Shown piece after piece: positions 43,027 to 52,057 of a DNA stretch of 64,000 nt. Every line of letters starts with the position of its first letter. Position 1 is the first letter of the stretch. A model generated the notes under the pieces. That model had not been told where the DNA came from and searched no databases. It saw only the letters and a program-made list of their open reading frames with translations. The stretch lies in contig NZ_CP086136.1 in NCBI RefSeq assembly GCF_017565645.3, forward strand, positions 8,105,501 to 8,169,500, written 5' to 3'. The stretch comes from Bradyrhizobium barranii subsp. barranii. GTDB taxonomy: Bacteria; Pseudomonadota; Alphaproteobacteria; Rhizobiales; Xanthobacteraceae. The position numbers and the translations under genes were made by a program.

Positions 43027-43375
43027 CCTTAGGCAAGCCGAAGGAACCAAGCCTCTACGTCACAGTTGGAGGTGACTTTTGAGGACAGGTCCATGACGAA
43101 GGGTGACGAACTCCGCTACGGCGCTCCCTAGGAATGCTGACTTACGTCGGCTGCAGGATTACGCCAGCCCGCCCATGGCAGAACCAGCCAACGACAACCT
43201 GCCCGGTGGCGTTTCGATTGTCTTGCTGGTTTTGCATTTTCCCGCGTGTCAGCCGAAATAGATAGAACTAGCTGTTCGTTATCGGCCATTAAATCTCCGT
43301 AAGTGCGCAGAGCGTTTGTTGCGTATATTGCGCCATGTTGTTAGACCGCGCCTTCAACATGGAAGGAGCGCCGTT

Positions 43376-43555
43376 TTGGCCAAGAAGAAGAAGCTGGTTC
43401 GCCGCGAGTGGACGAAGGAAAATATCAAAGAATTGAAGGCGCACTCCAAGGCGCGCACGCCGGTCGTCAAAATCGCCAAGATGACCAAGCGAACCGAGGG
43501 CGCGCTACGTCAGAAGGCGATCGTGTTGGGTATCGGCCCGGGGCATCAGCGGTAA
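43376..43555 (+). CDS. Small basic DNA-binding-like protein
   Basis: 59 residues from a TTG at 43376 preceded by GGAAGGAG. KKKKLVRREWTKENIKELKA, HSKARTPVVKIAKMTKRTEG, ALRQKAIVLGI has the layout of a short SANT/Myb-like helix-turn-helix. Similar small proteins are common in Bradyrhizobium. Confidence 0.75.
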   Translation: MAKKKKLVRREWTKENIKELKAHSKARTPVVKIAKMTKRTEGALRQKAIVLGIGPGHQR

Positions 43556-44207
43556 ATTGACGCTGGCTTCGTTGAGGGGGTCGCCAAATTTCGATATTGT
43601 TTTAACGCTCGCATCTGCGCCGATCAGGTGCAGACTACTGCGTCCGTCAAGGCAGCCGGAGCTTTTAGCTTTCGCGGCCTTGGGGTTGAGGGCTCGCCTT
43701 CGCCAGCCCCGGCGAGTCCCACCTCAGTCAGCGGAGCTGACGCATTTAATTGTCCCACAGTGTAACATCGACGACATTGCGCCCAGGCACCCGCGCTGTA
43801 CGCTTTATCTCGCCGGGGCTGGACTCAATATTTCACGTCTTATTTTTAACCCGGCTGGCCGCAGTGGTTCGCCGCTGCGGCCATTTCGCATTGACGAATG
43901 CTTGGCAAACAGACGCGCTGACCAACAAGCCTCACTTCTTACGCTCATCGCCCAAGCTGGCGCCTTCGGCCAGCTTCATCCAATCAGCTGCAAGCCTTAA
44001 CCAGGCTCCCTTGTCCGGCTGTTTAATTGCCCTTTCGGCTATGCGGCGGCATCCTCGGCTTCGACTCGATAGCGATCCGCCTCCTCCTCGCTCATCATTC
44101 GACTCACCCAGCCAACCAACGCGGGATGGTCGACGAGGAAATCAGAGGATATTCGACGATAGACCCAAGCGGCTAACTTGGAACCGTCGCGTCGCGGTTT
44201 GGCAGGC
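43556..44207. other. Stretch without a supported gene
   Basis: No convincing gene. A minus-strand frame near 44043-44200 ends DFLVDHPALVGWVSRMMSEE, EADRYRVEAEDAAA, which looks protein-like but has no good start codon. Confidence 0.4.
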
Positions 44208-44411
44208 TCACCCGGCGCGCAGATTTTCCGCCGAGTCCTTTCCGCGATTATTCACGACGTCGAAGCTAACCTTCGCCCCCTCTGCCAGCGAAGTAAAACC
44301 AGCCTTCTCAACTGCCGAGATGTGAACAAAGACGTCCTTCCCGCCTGAATCCGGTTGAATGAACCCATACCCCTTCGTCGGGTTGAACCACTTCACTGTC
44401 CCCATAGCCAC
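44208..44411 (-). CDS. cspA: Cold-shock domain protein
   Basis: 67 residues, [20 protein letters not shown] with RNP1 KGYGFIQPD and RNP2 VFVHISAV. Complete. It shares most core residues with the copy at 15834. The upstream leader (44412-44480) is A/T-rich, as in other csp genes. Confidence 0.95.
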   Translation of the reverse strand: MAMGTVKWFNPTKGYGFIQPDSGGKDVFVHISAVEKAGFTSLAEGAKVSFDVVNNRGKDSAENLRAG

Positions 44412-44810
44412 TTAGCTTCTCCATTCTTTGAAAAACCAAAACTAGTGCCTGAATCTCGACAAAAGAAAGGCTGGTCGCAACCGCGCTCATGCGCCGGAAG
44501 TACGCGAGCCGAGGATGTCGTTTTACGTCGTGTGAACCTCTTCACATGGGTATGACATCAGGACGGTTAATCTCCAGTCGCTGGCGGGAGGTTTCAGTTA
44601 CAGCGGGAGGCGGCCGTGGCAGCAGACACAAAGGCGGACGACTGGTTTATTGCTGCGCACGTGCTGAGGGTACGCACGTCGTAGGGCACCGCATCGATAT
44701 CGTTTAAGATTGGCAGTAGAGTAGCTAATATCGCAGCACTTTTAGGTTGCTCCGGACCAATCTCTGGAAGCGGTGTTTCGGACACGGACTTCCAATTAGA
44801 TTCGCAACTT

Positions 44811-45041
44811 ATGCGCAACATCAGCGGTCCATGGTCATTGAAGGACGTCAAGGGCCACCGAGGTGACGTCACGCAAAACGTGTCATTTTTTCCTGATGCG
44901 TTGTCGGGCGCGGCGTTTAATAAGAGCGGAAGCGTCTTTTTTAATTTCGAGATACCAAACCCGAGCTCCATGACCTTTACGATCAAGGGCCAGTGGATGG
45001 TAAAGATGGTCCTCAATCTTGGCACGACGTTTGTAATTTAG
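44811..45041 (+). CDS. Possible secreted lipoprotein, start uncertain
   Basis: 76 residues from the ATG at 44811, but the same frame is open upstream with SRVANIAALLGCSGPISGSG, which looks like a signal sequence with a lipobox (LLGC). No standard start codon precedes it before a stop. The remainder is beta-like (SGSVFFNFEIPNPSSMTFTI, KGQWMVKMVLNLGTTFVI). The local GC content is lower than in the neighbours, which suggests transfer. Confidence 0.45.
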   Translation: MRNISGPWSLKDVKGHRGDVTQNVSFFPDALSGAAFNKSGSVFFNFEIPNPSSMTFTIKGQWMVKMVLNLGTTFVI

Positions 45042-45300
45042 TCCGATCCTCGCGTCTTGACATGAAAGTTAGTCGAACAGGTCATCGGCTTCTTCCTCTG
45101 GCACACGCCTTCGCTTGTCGGGCAGTTCCTCCCTCATTTACCCTACCGCTCAAGCTTAATTTCAGCCTTCGATTGCGCTCGTCGGTTGCCCGATTACGCT
45201 GTCGTCACCGGACGAGTTGCCCTGTCCGGATTCAGCATGGCGACGCCGGCGTGCCATCATACTCGGCGCGCCGGCTTCGTTCTTTCCAACGGAGACCTAA

Positions 45301-45405
45301 GTGTGGCCCTACGGAATCGCGGCGCTGTGCGTCGTGCTCTTGATCGTCGGAGCGGTCGCCCTCACTTTTCTCAGCTTCGATTTTCCGGACGAGCCTAAGG
45401 CCTAA
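45301..45405 (+). CDS. Small membrane protein (34 residues)
   Basis: GTG start: WPYGIAALCVVLLIVGAVAL, then TFLSFDFPDEPKA. One membrane helix and a short acidic tail. Confidence 0.55.
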   Translation: MWPYGIAALCVVLLIVGAVALTFLSFDFPDEPKA

Positions 45406-45413
45406 GTTTAGCA

Positions 45414-45533
45414 ATGAGGCCGCCTACGACCCGTGTCGCAAAGGCTATAAAGCTGTTCCGCCTTGACCCCCAAACCGCCGCTCGACTCGCTGATGCTCTT
45501 GATGCTACCTGCTCGGTCGCCGTTGCGAGCTGA
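45414..45533 (+). CDS. Possible small protein
   Basis: 39 residues: MRPPTTRVAKAIKLFRLDPQ, TAARLADALDATCSVAVAS. Composition is plausible, but there is no other support. Confidence 0.3.
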   Translation: MRPPTTRVAKAIKLFRLDPQTAARLADALDATCSVAVAS

Positions 45534-45679
45534 CGCTTTGAGCTGACCGATTTTGTCTGCTGAAATCCTCTTTGGTCAATTTGTCTCCAAACGATCGTCT
45601 AACGTAATTCCGTCGCGCAACACTACGTGCCTTGACGATTTGATGATCTCGTGAAGTAAATGAACGTTTCGAGGTCCAA

Positions 45680-45790
45680 ATGATCTGCGAGATTGTGGCT
45701 GTCGCGCTCGCCGTCTTGGCTGTCAGGCTGCTGATTGCAAACTACATGGTACGACGACGAGACATTTTGCGTCGCGTCCGGCGGCGCTAG
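45680..45790 (+). CDS. Small membrane protein (36 residues)
   Basis: MICEIVAVALAVLAVRLLIA then NYMVRRRDILRRVRRR: one membrane helix and a strongly basic cytoplasmic tail. It ends 9 bp before the next gene. Confidence 0.5.
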   Translation: MICEIVAVALAVLAVRLLIANYMVRRRDILRRVRRR

Positions 45791-45799
45791 GTTTCCACC

Positions 45800-46051
45800 A
45801 TGCCTCCGCCAAACAGACGCAGCCTGCCGACCCTACTAGACCTCAGACTCCTCAAAAACGAGCTGGTGAAAGGGCAACGGATCATCGTGAACGCAGCGGC
45901 GGGTCCCAGAATGGCCGGCCGACATGGCGTTGTTCGCGGATCTAGGGGAACGCGCCACCGCGTTCGCGTTTTGCTTGACGGGTCTAAGAATGAAATGACT
46001 TTACACTCCCGTTTTCTCGATGTGGAGAACGAGCCAGGTCGTGACCCCTGA
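45800..46051 (+). CDS. Small KOW/SH3-like protein
   Basis: 83 residues: GQRIIVNAAAGPRMAGRHGV, then HRVRVLLDGSKNEMTLHSRF. Paralogue of the protein at 32753, with the same GPR-x-x-G pattern. Function unknown. Confidence 0.6.
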   Translation: MPPPNRRSLPTLLDLRLLKNELVKGQRIIVNAAAGPRMAGRHGVVRGSRGTRHRVRVLLDGSKNEMTLHSRFLDVENEPGRDP

Positions 46052-46299
46052 GAGTCACTGATCTTGCGACGAGCCGGGGTTGGAGATTTTCTGATGAGTT
46101 TGTTGATTATCGCGGCATACGGAAATTGCCTGCTAGCACGAACCGCTGACTGAATTGATAAACGTGAGCCCGCGCCGTCCTTGACGACAAGAAGGGTCTG
46201 CGTGCTTCGAATTATGACCTGCTGGTCCGCCCGAAATCGCGGCGTTCTGGCAAATTATTTGTCTTGCCGCGCCCCCGTCGACGCAATTCCGGCGTCCGA

Positions 46300-46794
46300 T
46301 TAATTACCGGCTTTCAACGATTTTGCGGTGTCCAGGTGCTTTTGCAACGTATCTATCTGGCCAGAAGCATATTCTCCAGCAGCATCCTTACTTTTTGATG
46401 CCTTCTTGTACTCGGCGATATCCTTCTGGTGGTCTGCGACCATGTGGGTAGCGAACATCTTATCGAAACCTGCGCCGGTCATTTTTGACATCTTGTCATG
46501 GTCAGCTTTTTGCTTCGCATTCGGTCCGCCTGGTGAGTTCATTCCCAGTGCTTGGGCAGCATTTAATGCCTTCTGATTGGCGGCAGCGTGGTCTGTAGAG
46601 AGCATTCTGCCAAACGATTTGACGGCGTCGCTTTGACCGTTCTGTTGCGCCAGCTCTCCCATGCTCACTTCAGCGAAATTGCCCTCGATTGCCTTCTTAA
46701 GAAACGTTTCGCTTTGCTTATCTTTCGCAGATGCGCTGGCAATTGAGATTGCCATCAAGGTTGCTGTCCCGAGTGACATAAGCATTCTGTTCAT
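46300..46794 (-). CDS. DUF4142 exported protein
   Basis: 164 residues from the ATG at 46794, preceded by CAGGAG. The signal peptide is LMSLGTATLMAISIASASA. The DUF4142 four-helix bundle follows: FLKKAIEGNFAEVSMGELAQ, SFGRMLSTDHAAANQKALNA, MFATHMVADHQKDIAEYKKA, IDTLQKHLDTAKSLKAG. The repeated His, Glu and Asp residues recall ferritin-like proteins. It is probably periplasmic. A near-consensus EcfG site lies 30 bp upstream. Confidence 0.92.
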   Translation of the reverse strand: MNRMLMSLGTATLMAISIASASAKDKQSETFLKKAIEGNFAEVSMGELAQQNGQSDAVKSFGRMLSTDHAAANQKALNAAQALGMNSPGGPNAKQKADHDKMSKMTGAGFDKMFATHMVADHQKDIAEYKKASKSKDAAGEYASGQIDTLQKHLDTAKSLKAGN

Positions 46795-46823
46795 CGGCAA
46801 CTCCTGTGGGTTGTCTGTCGATG

Positions 46824-46849
46824 AACACGCCTGAAGCCCGGGAGGTTCC
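46824..46849 (-). promoter_or_regulatory. EcfG-type promoter for the DUF4142 gene
   Basis: Minus strand GGAAC, 17 bases, TGTT; the -10 ends 29 bp before the ATG. Confidence 0.65.
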
Positions 46850-46851
46850 AA

Positions 46852-47413
46852 TTAGGCGCACGGGGCGACATTGGAAGTTTCGCATCGCAATATTCAAACG
46901 TCCGCAGAGCACCTGACTAGTGGCCTTTCGACCACTTACATGACCGTAGATGGCAAGGCGCGCATCGAGTGGGAAGCTCGAGCGCAGTGGAAGGAGAAGC
47001 CGTTGGAGGGCGCTGTGGATAAAGGCCACTCAGTGGGCGGCCTCATGAGAACGCCTCTATTTCGGTGTCCCGGTCTGGCTACCCGAACCGGTGGTCTGCT
47101 CCCTTCCCGGTTGGCCGGGAGAATGCGCAGAAGCGCCCGGCTTCTCTTGATCGCCACGTAACCGGACGCTCCGGAGTTGCGGGTCTTGATCCCTTTGTCC
47201 GCATCGCGCTGCATCTGCTCGTTGGGCTCGCTAGCCTTGAGCCCTCTCCTCCTTGGTTTGCACACTGGGCGCGAGAAGACATGCAATCCGCTATAGCGCC
47301 GTCCGAGCGCCGCGACAGCGCGGGAAATGTGGCGCGGATTGATGCTCGCGCTCGCCGTGGGAACAATAGGCAACGTTTCGATTTGAACTCTCACAACACA
47401 GGGAGACAACGCC
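46852..47413. other. Stretch without a supported gene
   Basis: Open frames exist on both strands, but none has a coherent protein pattern. Nothing else recognised. Confidence 0.4.
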
Positions 47414-47488
47414 ATGAACGGTATTATCTACTTGGTCGGACTTGTCGTCGTAATTGGCATCATTCTGTCATTCTTCGGCTTGCGTTGA
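47414..47488 (+). CDS. Tiny membrane protein (24 residues)
   Basis: MNGIIYLVGLVVVIGIILSF then FGLR. GGGAGACAACGCC precedes the ATG. I recognise this sequence type as widespread in Rhizobiales, so it is probably a real gene despite its size. Confidence 0.7.
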   Translation: MNGIIYLVGLVVVIGIILSFFGLR

Positions 47489-47560
47489 GCACAACCGTCC
47501 ACCGACGACGCCGTACCGCTGGGCGTAGTGGGCGCAATGGGCACGGTTACATCAGTCTCG

Positions 47561-47773
47561 TCACTTCCCCGGCTTTGAAGGGATCTGCGACAATACTTCT
47601 GCGACCTCGGGACGGTTAAGGAAATCGTTGTCCTTAGGAAACAGTGCCTTCCACAACGCCACCAGCGTGCGAAGATCAATATCTTTCTCGATCATAGTTT
47701 TGAGAAAATATCTCTTGTCGTCCCCTTCGGAGTCACCGATCCCCAGCTTCTTGGCATCGACATCGGTCGCCAA
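47561..47773 (-). CDS. Hypothetical small protein
   Basis: 70 residues, hydrophilic: KLGIGDSEGDDKRYFLKTMI, then RTLVALWKALFPKDNDFLNR. No known domain. Confidence 0.55.
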   Translation of the reverse strand: MATDVDAKKLGIGDSEGDDKRYFLKTMIEKDIDLRTLVALWKALFPKDNDFLNRPEVAEVLSQIPSKPGK

Positions 47774-47777
47774 GAAA

Positions 47778-48390
47778 TGGAGGACAAGAAGACCGACGAC
47801 GACAAGCCCGCCGATCCCGACACGGGCGGAGCACGGTGGAGGAGAAAACGCTCGGTCTTCTACCCAATCCGCTGCAGAGGTACGGCGTGAAATTCGCGGC
47901 GACCTACATCGGCGAGGTACTCGGCAACGCTTCCGGAGGATTAAAGCAAGGCACGATCTACGAAGGCCGCCTGAACCTTGCCGTCGATGTCGATCTGCAG
48001 AAGCTTGTCGGGATCAACAAGCTCACCTTTCATGCCAACATGTTCCAAATCCATGGCGACGGGCTGTCGCGTAGTAATCTGCAAAATTTGTTTGTCGTCA
48101 GCGGAATTGAGGCTCTGCCATCGACGCGGCTGTACGAAGCCTATTTCGAGAAGCAGTGGGGCGCGAAGAAGGTCTCGCTCAAATTGGGTCAGTTCGCCGC
48201 CGACAGCGAATTCTTCAACACCAAGTACACGGATGTGCTCACCAACGCCTCGATGGGCTGGCCGGCCATCAGGTCGCTCGACCTGCCCAGCGGCGGACCG
48301 TCGCCGCCTTTGGCCGCCCTGGGAGCCAGGCTGCTCGTCAACGTGACGGACCAGCTTTCCGTGCTTGGCGGAATCTTCACGCGGCCGGCG
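47778..48390 (+). pseudogene. Truncated OprB-type porin
   Basis: The sequence follows the full porin at 52058 from its linker (DKKTDDDKPADPDTG) through LGLLPNPLQRYGVKFAATYI, GEVLGNASGGLKQGTIYEGR to DLPSGGPSPPLAALGARLLV, NVTDQLSVLGGIF. The signal peptide is missing, one indel lies near 47835, and the gene stops being porin at about 48380, where ATPase sequence begins. It cannot form a barrel. Confidence 0.85.
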
Positions 48391-49215
48391 AAAGCCCGAC
48401 CGACGTTCAGGCGCGGTGGCTCGGCGTGACTCAAGAGATGGGAATCGACCCGGACACCATGGACGTGCATTTCATCAACGGTGTGGTGAAGATTTCGGAG
48501 AACGTCGCGAACATCGAAGCCGAGGTGGCAGCGAAGAAACTGCAACCCACCCTGGTCATCGTCGACACGGTCGCCGCGTATTTCGAGGGCGACGACGACA
48601 ACGACAACGTCCAAATGGGCAACTATGCGCGATTGCTGCGGTCCATGACGAACCTGCCTGGCGGGCCGTGCGTGCTCGCCCTGGCGCATCCGACAAAGCG
48701 CGCGGCCGATGACGACCTGATCCCAAAGGGCGGCGGGGCGTTTCTAAATGAGGTTGACGGCAACGTTGCCTTGCGTCGGAACGGCCAAGTGATCGCCTTC
48801 GAAGCCCTCGGCAAGTTCCGCGGCCCGTCGTTCGAGCCGGTCCATTTCGAATTAGTGACCGTGCAGCACCCTAAGCTCAGGGACACCAAGGGCGCGCCAT
48901 CCCGACCGTCGTTGCGCTGTCGGTCTCGGATTTCGGCATTGTGGAGCGTGAGCGGGCGAACGAGCGTGACGAGGACACGTTGCTGCGCGCTATCGATCAG
49001 CACCCCGCAAGAGCCGCCGCGACGTGGCGAAGCTGCTCGGAATGAGCGACAGCCGCGTGTACCGGATCGCGCGGAAGCTGGAGCAGCAAAAGCTGATCCG
49101 CGCGGAGCGTAATGGCTGGACATTGACCGGTGCCGGCGAGCGGGAGCTTAACGCCATGGATTATGGCCGCGACACGGGAACTCCTAATGCCGGAAGTGCT
49201 TTAGGACTTGCCTGA
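48391..49215 (+). pseudogene. RepA-like AAA ATPase, N-terminus lost and frameshifted
   Basis: QEMGIDPDTMDVHFINGVVK, PTLVIVDTVAAYFEGDDDND (Walker B-like Asp), QMGNYARLLRSMTNLPGGPC, VLALAHPTKRAADDDLIPKG, GGAFLNEVDGNVALRRNGQV is the core of the RepA-type hexameric helicase family found in phages and plasmids. Walker A is missing because the 5' part is replaced by porin. One lost G near 48890 and another indel near 49008 shift the frame. The last part carries a winged helix (DVAKLLGMSDSRVYRIARKL). Confidence 0.75.
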
Positions 49216-49398
49216 TCTTCCGACGCAAGTCCAGGACGAGGTCTTCAGCGGCTTGCCAGGCATGTTGTGTGCAGAAGTGAACGCACGATATCACGCGGGA
49301 TCGGCAGCCCTCGCAATTTAGGCCCGGGGCGATTGCGTTCGAAACCATTGCGCGGCCCCGGAGTCGTCTCCCTCGAGAGGAGGAAGGAGGCGGCGACC

Positions 49399-49653
49399 AT
49401 GGACGACCGGAAAAAGCTGGAGCACCAGATCGCACTGGCTACCCGCGTAGCGGCCTGCACCGCTGACGAGAGCACCGCGAGCAGGCTTAGACGTTTCGCA
49501 GATCAGCTGAGGCGGAAGCTATTCCCATCTTCCCAGCGGCGCCAGATCACGGCGCGCGCCTATGAGCTGTGGGAGCAGGCTGGGCGCCCCGCTGGGAAGG
49601 ACTTGGATTTTTGGCTTGAGGCGGAAAGGGAAATCAGCGCGCGGGGCGAGTAG
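49399..49653 (+). CDS. DUF2934-domain protein
   Basis: 84 residues from the ATG at 49399, preceded by GGAGGCGG. The C-terminal part RAYELWEQAGRPAGKDLDFW, LEAEREI is the DUF2934 signature. Function unknown; it is common and multicopy in Bradyrhizobium. Confidence 0.85.
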   Translation: MDDRKKLEHQIALATRVAACTADESTASRLRRFADQLRRKLFPSSQRRQITARAYELWEQAGRPAGKDLDFWLEAEREISARGE

Positions 49654-50302
49654 ACCGAGCGTTGAGTGGTGTGACAGGCGACGATCGCTCGGAGTTGCAC
49701 TGGCGTCCATTCTGGGCGCTGCGCTTTCGCCATCAATGACCGCGGTCTTCGCATCCTCTTGGAGGAACATGCTCAGGTTCTCAAAAAGCACTCGCCCTGT
49801 TGCAGGCGCGCGGTGGAAACCGACTAGGCACCGGCATGATGAAGGAAATCGAGAGCACCCGCATTAATCCAGGTGAACGCAAGCAGTCACCCACAACCCA
49901 TTCCGGAACGTTCAACGGTGCCGGTGATTGGGAAGCCATGACCAGGTCCATCATTCTCATTCCCAGCATGCTCAAGCCGCTACGGCAGGTCTAATGGTCT
50001 GGCTGATCCTTACGCTCTAAGCTGTGGTCATAAGTACGCAGTTTCAGAATGCTTATTGTCCGAAGGGGAGCCTTTACCCAACTCGCGCCGAGGACGATAC
50101 ATGCGAGGCGAGCAGAGGAGGGCGCTCTGAGCAGGCTAGTGGGGCGGCCGCGTCAGGCCCGCGCCAGCTGAAGTCCGGTCTAACCTGGGCGCCCCTATTC
50201 GACTCCCGGCTCGTGCTGTTGGGCCTCCATGACGACAGCCAACAGCCCGAGCACGCCAACTGCGATCAGCACCGCGACAGAAACCCGCTGGGAGCTTTGC
50301 CC
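49654..50302. other. Stretch with gene scraps only
   Basis: A plus-strand scrap near 49715-49830 (CAFAINDRGLRILLEEHAQV) looks like a gene remnant. A minus-strand frame ending at 50195 reads QRVSVAVLIAVGVLGLLAVV, then MEAQQHEPGVE, like a tiny membrane protein, but has no clear start. Confidence 0.4.
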
Positions 50303-50545
50303 ATGCGTTCAAACACCCCCACCCCGCGGTCAGACGACCTCCCTGGCGAAATAAGGCGTCGGCGGCCGGTTTCTGGCGATCTGTCGGGCAAGCTCACAGA
50401 GACGTCTAGCGAGATCCGCAAGTTTCGCATCAAGGAGCTGCGCGCGGCCGCTGATCGGCTTGTTCGCCGTGCGGAGGCGCTCCGGGTGGAGGCAAAGCGA
50501 TTACTCAAAATAGCGCGGCGGCGCGCCGGCCTAAGGCTTTGCTGA
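50303..50545 (+). CDS. Possible basic helical protein
   Basis: 80 residues from the ATG at 50303. The C-terminal half is a long basic helix (SSEIRKFRIKELRAAADRLV, RRAEALRVEAKRLLKIARRR). The N-terminal part is low complexity. Confidence 0.4.
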   Translation: MRSNTPTPRSDDLPGEIRRRRPVSGDLSGKLTETSSEIRKFRIKELRAAADRLVRRAEALRVEAKRLLKIARRRAGLRLC

Positions 50546-50844
50546 CTAGCGGATAATTTGTCCGCGCCCCGATTGTTTCAATAAAACATCCCGTACCGAA
50601 ATGGAATTCCGTAAAATGCCGGCTCAACAAAGCTCGAGATTGCAGTTAGAGGGCGAACGTGGCACGGCTCGCTTTCCAGCCCCTATCCCGGCTGCCGATC
50701 CAATTGCGGATTAGAGCGCCTGGAGTGCCCTGATTGGCAGATCCCCCAGTGCCTAGATTTCCTTGCTGCTTTTTTGGCTGCGCGGAGATGGCATCACGTT
50801 CAGCTTTCTAGCTCCAGAGAGCTGACTTTCACCTCACCCAAAGG

Positions 50845-51375
50845 TTAGAAGGACGTCTTGTCGTTCTTGGAGCGTATATCGCGCGCAATGCTTTCCACCT
50901 GGGTATCCTTCGCAAGCTCTGTGGCCTCGAGATCCTGTGGTAATTCCACGCCGAACTTCGTAGCGATGGCATCCAACTTATGGAGAATGCTGGTCGCCTC
51001 TTTCTCCGCCAGGAGGTTGATCTGAAGATCGAGGTGATTACGCTGCTCGGAGCGTTGATCCATGGCGTTCTGGCGGATCAGAACGAAGGACGTCAAAAGC
51101 ACGGCTTCGAGCGCGAGGACCGCCGACAGGAAATTGAACGGGTAAGGATCGAAGCGAGCGGACCCGTAGGTATTCCAAAGGACCCATCCGACGACGAGAA
51201 GGAGCTGAAGGATCACAAAATGAATGGTCCCGACGAACCATCCGACCATGTGAGAAGCCCTATGAAACCTCGATAGTTTTCGTTCCTCTTCCTTTTCCAG
51301 CTCGACAACGCAGTCAATATTCCTCGAAACCGCGCTGTGTCGGATACCGCGGTCATGATCGGCTTCACCGTTCAT
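50845..51375 (-). CDS. DUF1003 membrane protein
   Basis: 176 residues from the ATG at 51375, which overlaps the stop of the upstream gene as ATGA. Two membrane helices (MVGWFVGTIHFVILQLLLVV, NFLSAVLALEAVLLTSFVLI) with the DUF1003 features DPYPFNFLS and LIRQNAMDQRSEQR between and after them. A cytoplasmic coiled tail follows. Often stress-linked; function unknown. Confidence 0.92.
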   Translation of the reverse strand: MNGEADHDRGIRHSAVSRNIDCVVELEKEEERKLSRFHRASHMVGWFVGTIHFVILQLLLVVGWVLWNTYGSARFDPYPFNFLSAVLALEAVLLTSFVLIRQNAMDQRSEQRNHLDLQINLLAEKEATSILHKLDAIATKFGVELPQDLEATELAKDTQVESIARDIRSKNDKTSF

Positions 51376-51853
51376 TCGGTGACGAGGTCCGCGGCGCGAC
51401 GCGCTTTCTTCCTGGCACTCTCTACGGTCTGCTCTCCGGCTTTTTCGGCCTTGGCCCGGACCTCGCATTTCGAGCGTATTTCGTCGAGCTCATCGTCGGT
51501 CAGGTGCTCGATCCCGACGAACGAGTTGTGCACGGCACTCACCCTGACGAGCTCGTCCAGCTTCACCTGGATCGCCGCGCTATCGCGATTCTGGGAATTC
51601 TGGATCAGGAAGACCATCAGGAACGTCACGATCGTAGTGCCGGTATTGATCACCAATTGCCACGTGTCGGAGTAATGGAAGATTGGGCCCGTGATCGCCC
51701 AAATGATCACAACGGCGGCGGCAATCATGAAGGTCAGTGCGCGGCCGGCGGCCTGGATGTGCGGTTGGCGATGTCGCCAAAGAGCTTTCCGGCGCGCTCG
51801 CGCGCCGAACCGCTGGAGCCTTTGTCACTGCGTTTTTCGGTCGCCGCCGACAT
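51372..51853 (-). pseudogene. Low-affinity iron permease-like protein, possibly frameshifted
   Basis: The frame to 51372 from an ATG at 51728 (118 residues) contains VVIIWAITGPIFHYSDTWQL, VINTGTTIVTFLMVFLIQNS, QNRDSAAIQVKLDELVRVSA, the core of the family. The expected N-terminus (MSAATEKRSDKGSSGSARER, AGKLFGDIANRTS) is present in another frame from 51853, and one indel near 51765 separates them. The shorter form may still be made. A perfect EcfG-type site precedes 51853, which supports the longer gene. Confidence 0.75.
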
Positions 51854-51892
51854 CATCAATCCTATCTGATCTTCCGAAAACCTACGCGAGAT

Positions 51893-51917
51893 AACGGGAG
51901 CGGAACTCGAAGGTTCC
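51893..51917 (-). promoter_or_regulatory. EcfG-type promoter for the iron permease-DUF1003 pair
   Basis: Minus strand GGAAC, 16 bases, CGTT; -10 is 39 bp before the ATG at 51853. Confidence 0.75.
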
Positions 51918-52057
51918 ACTTACGAAACGAGCATCCGAGAAGGGGTGGTTGCGGGCTGTGTACACTTTGTAACTCACGAGGATGGTGTCGGCGGTGCCGA
52001 AAGGACGTTGTGGCGGCCCGCCGAACACTGCACCATGCGGGAGGGGTAGGTCGAACG

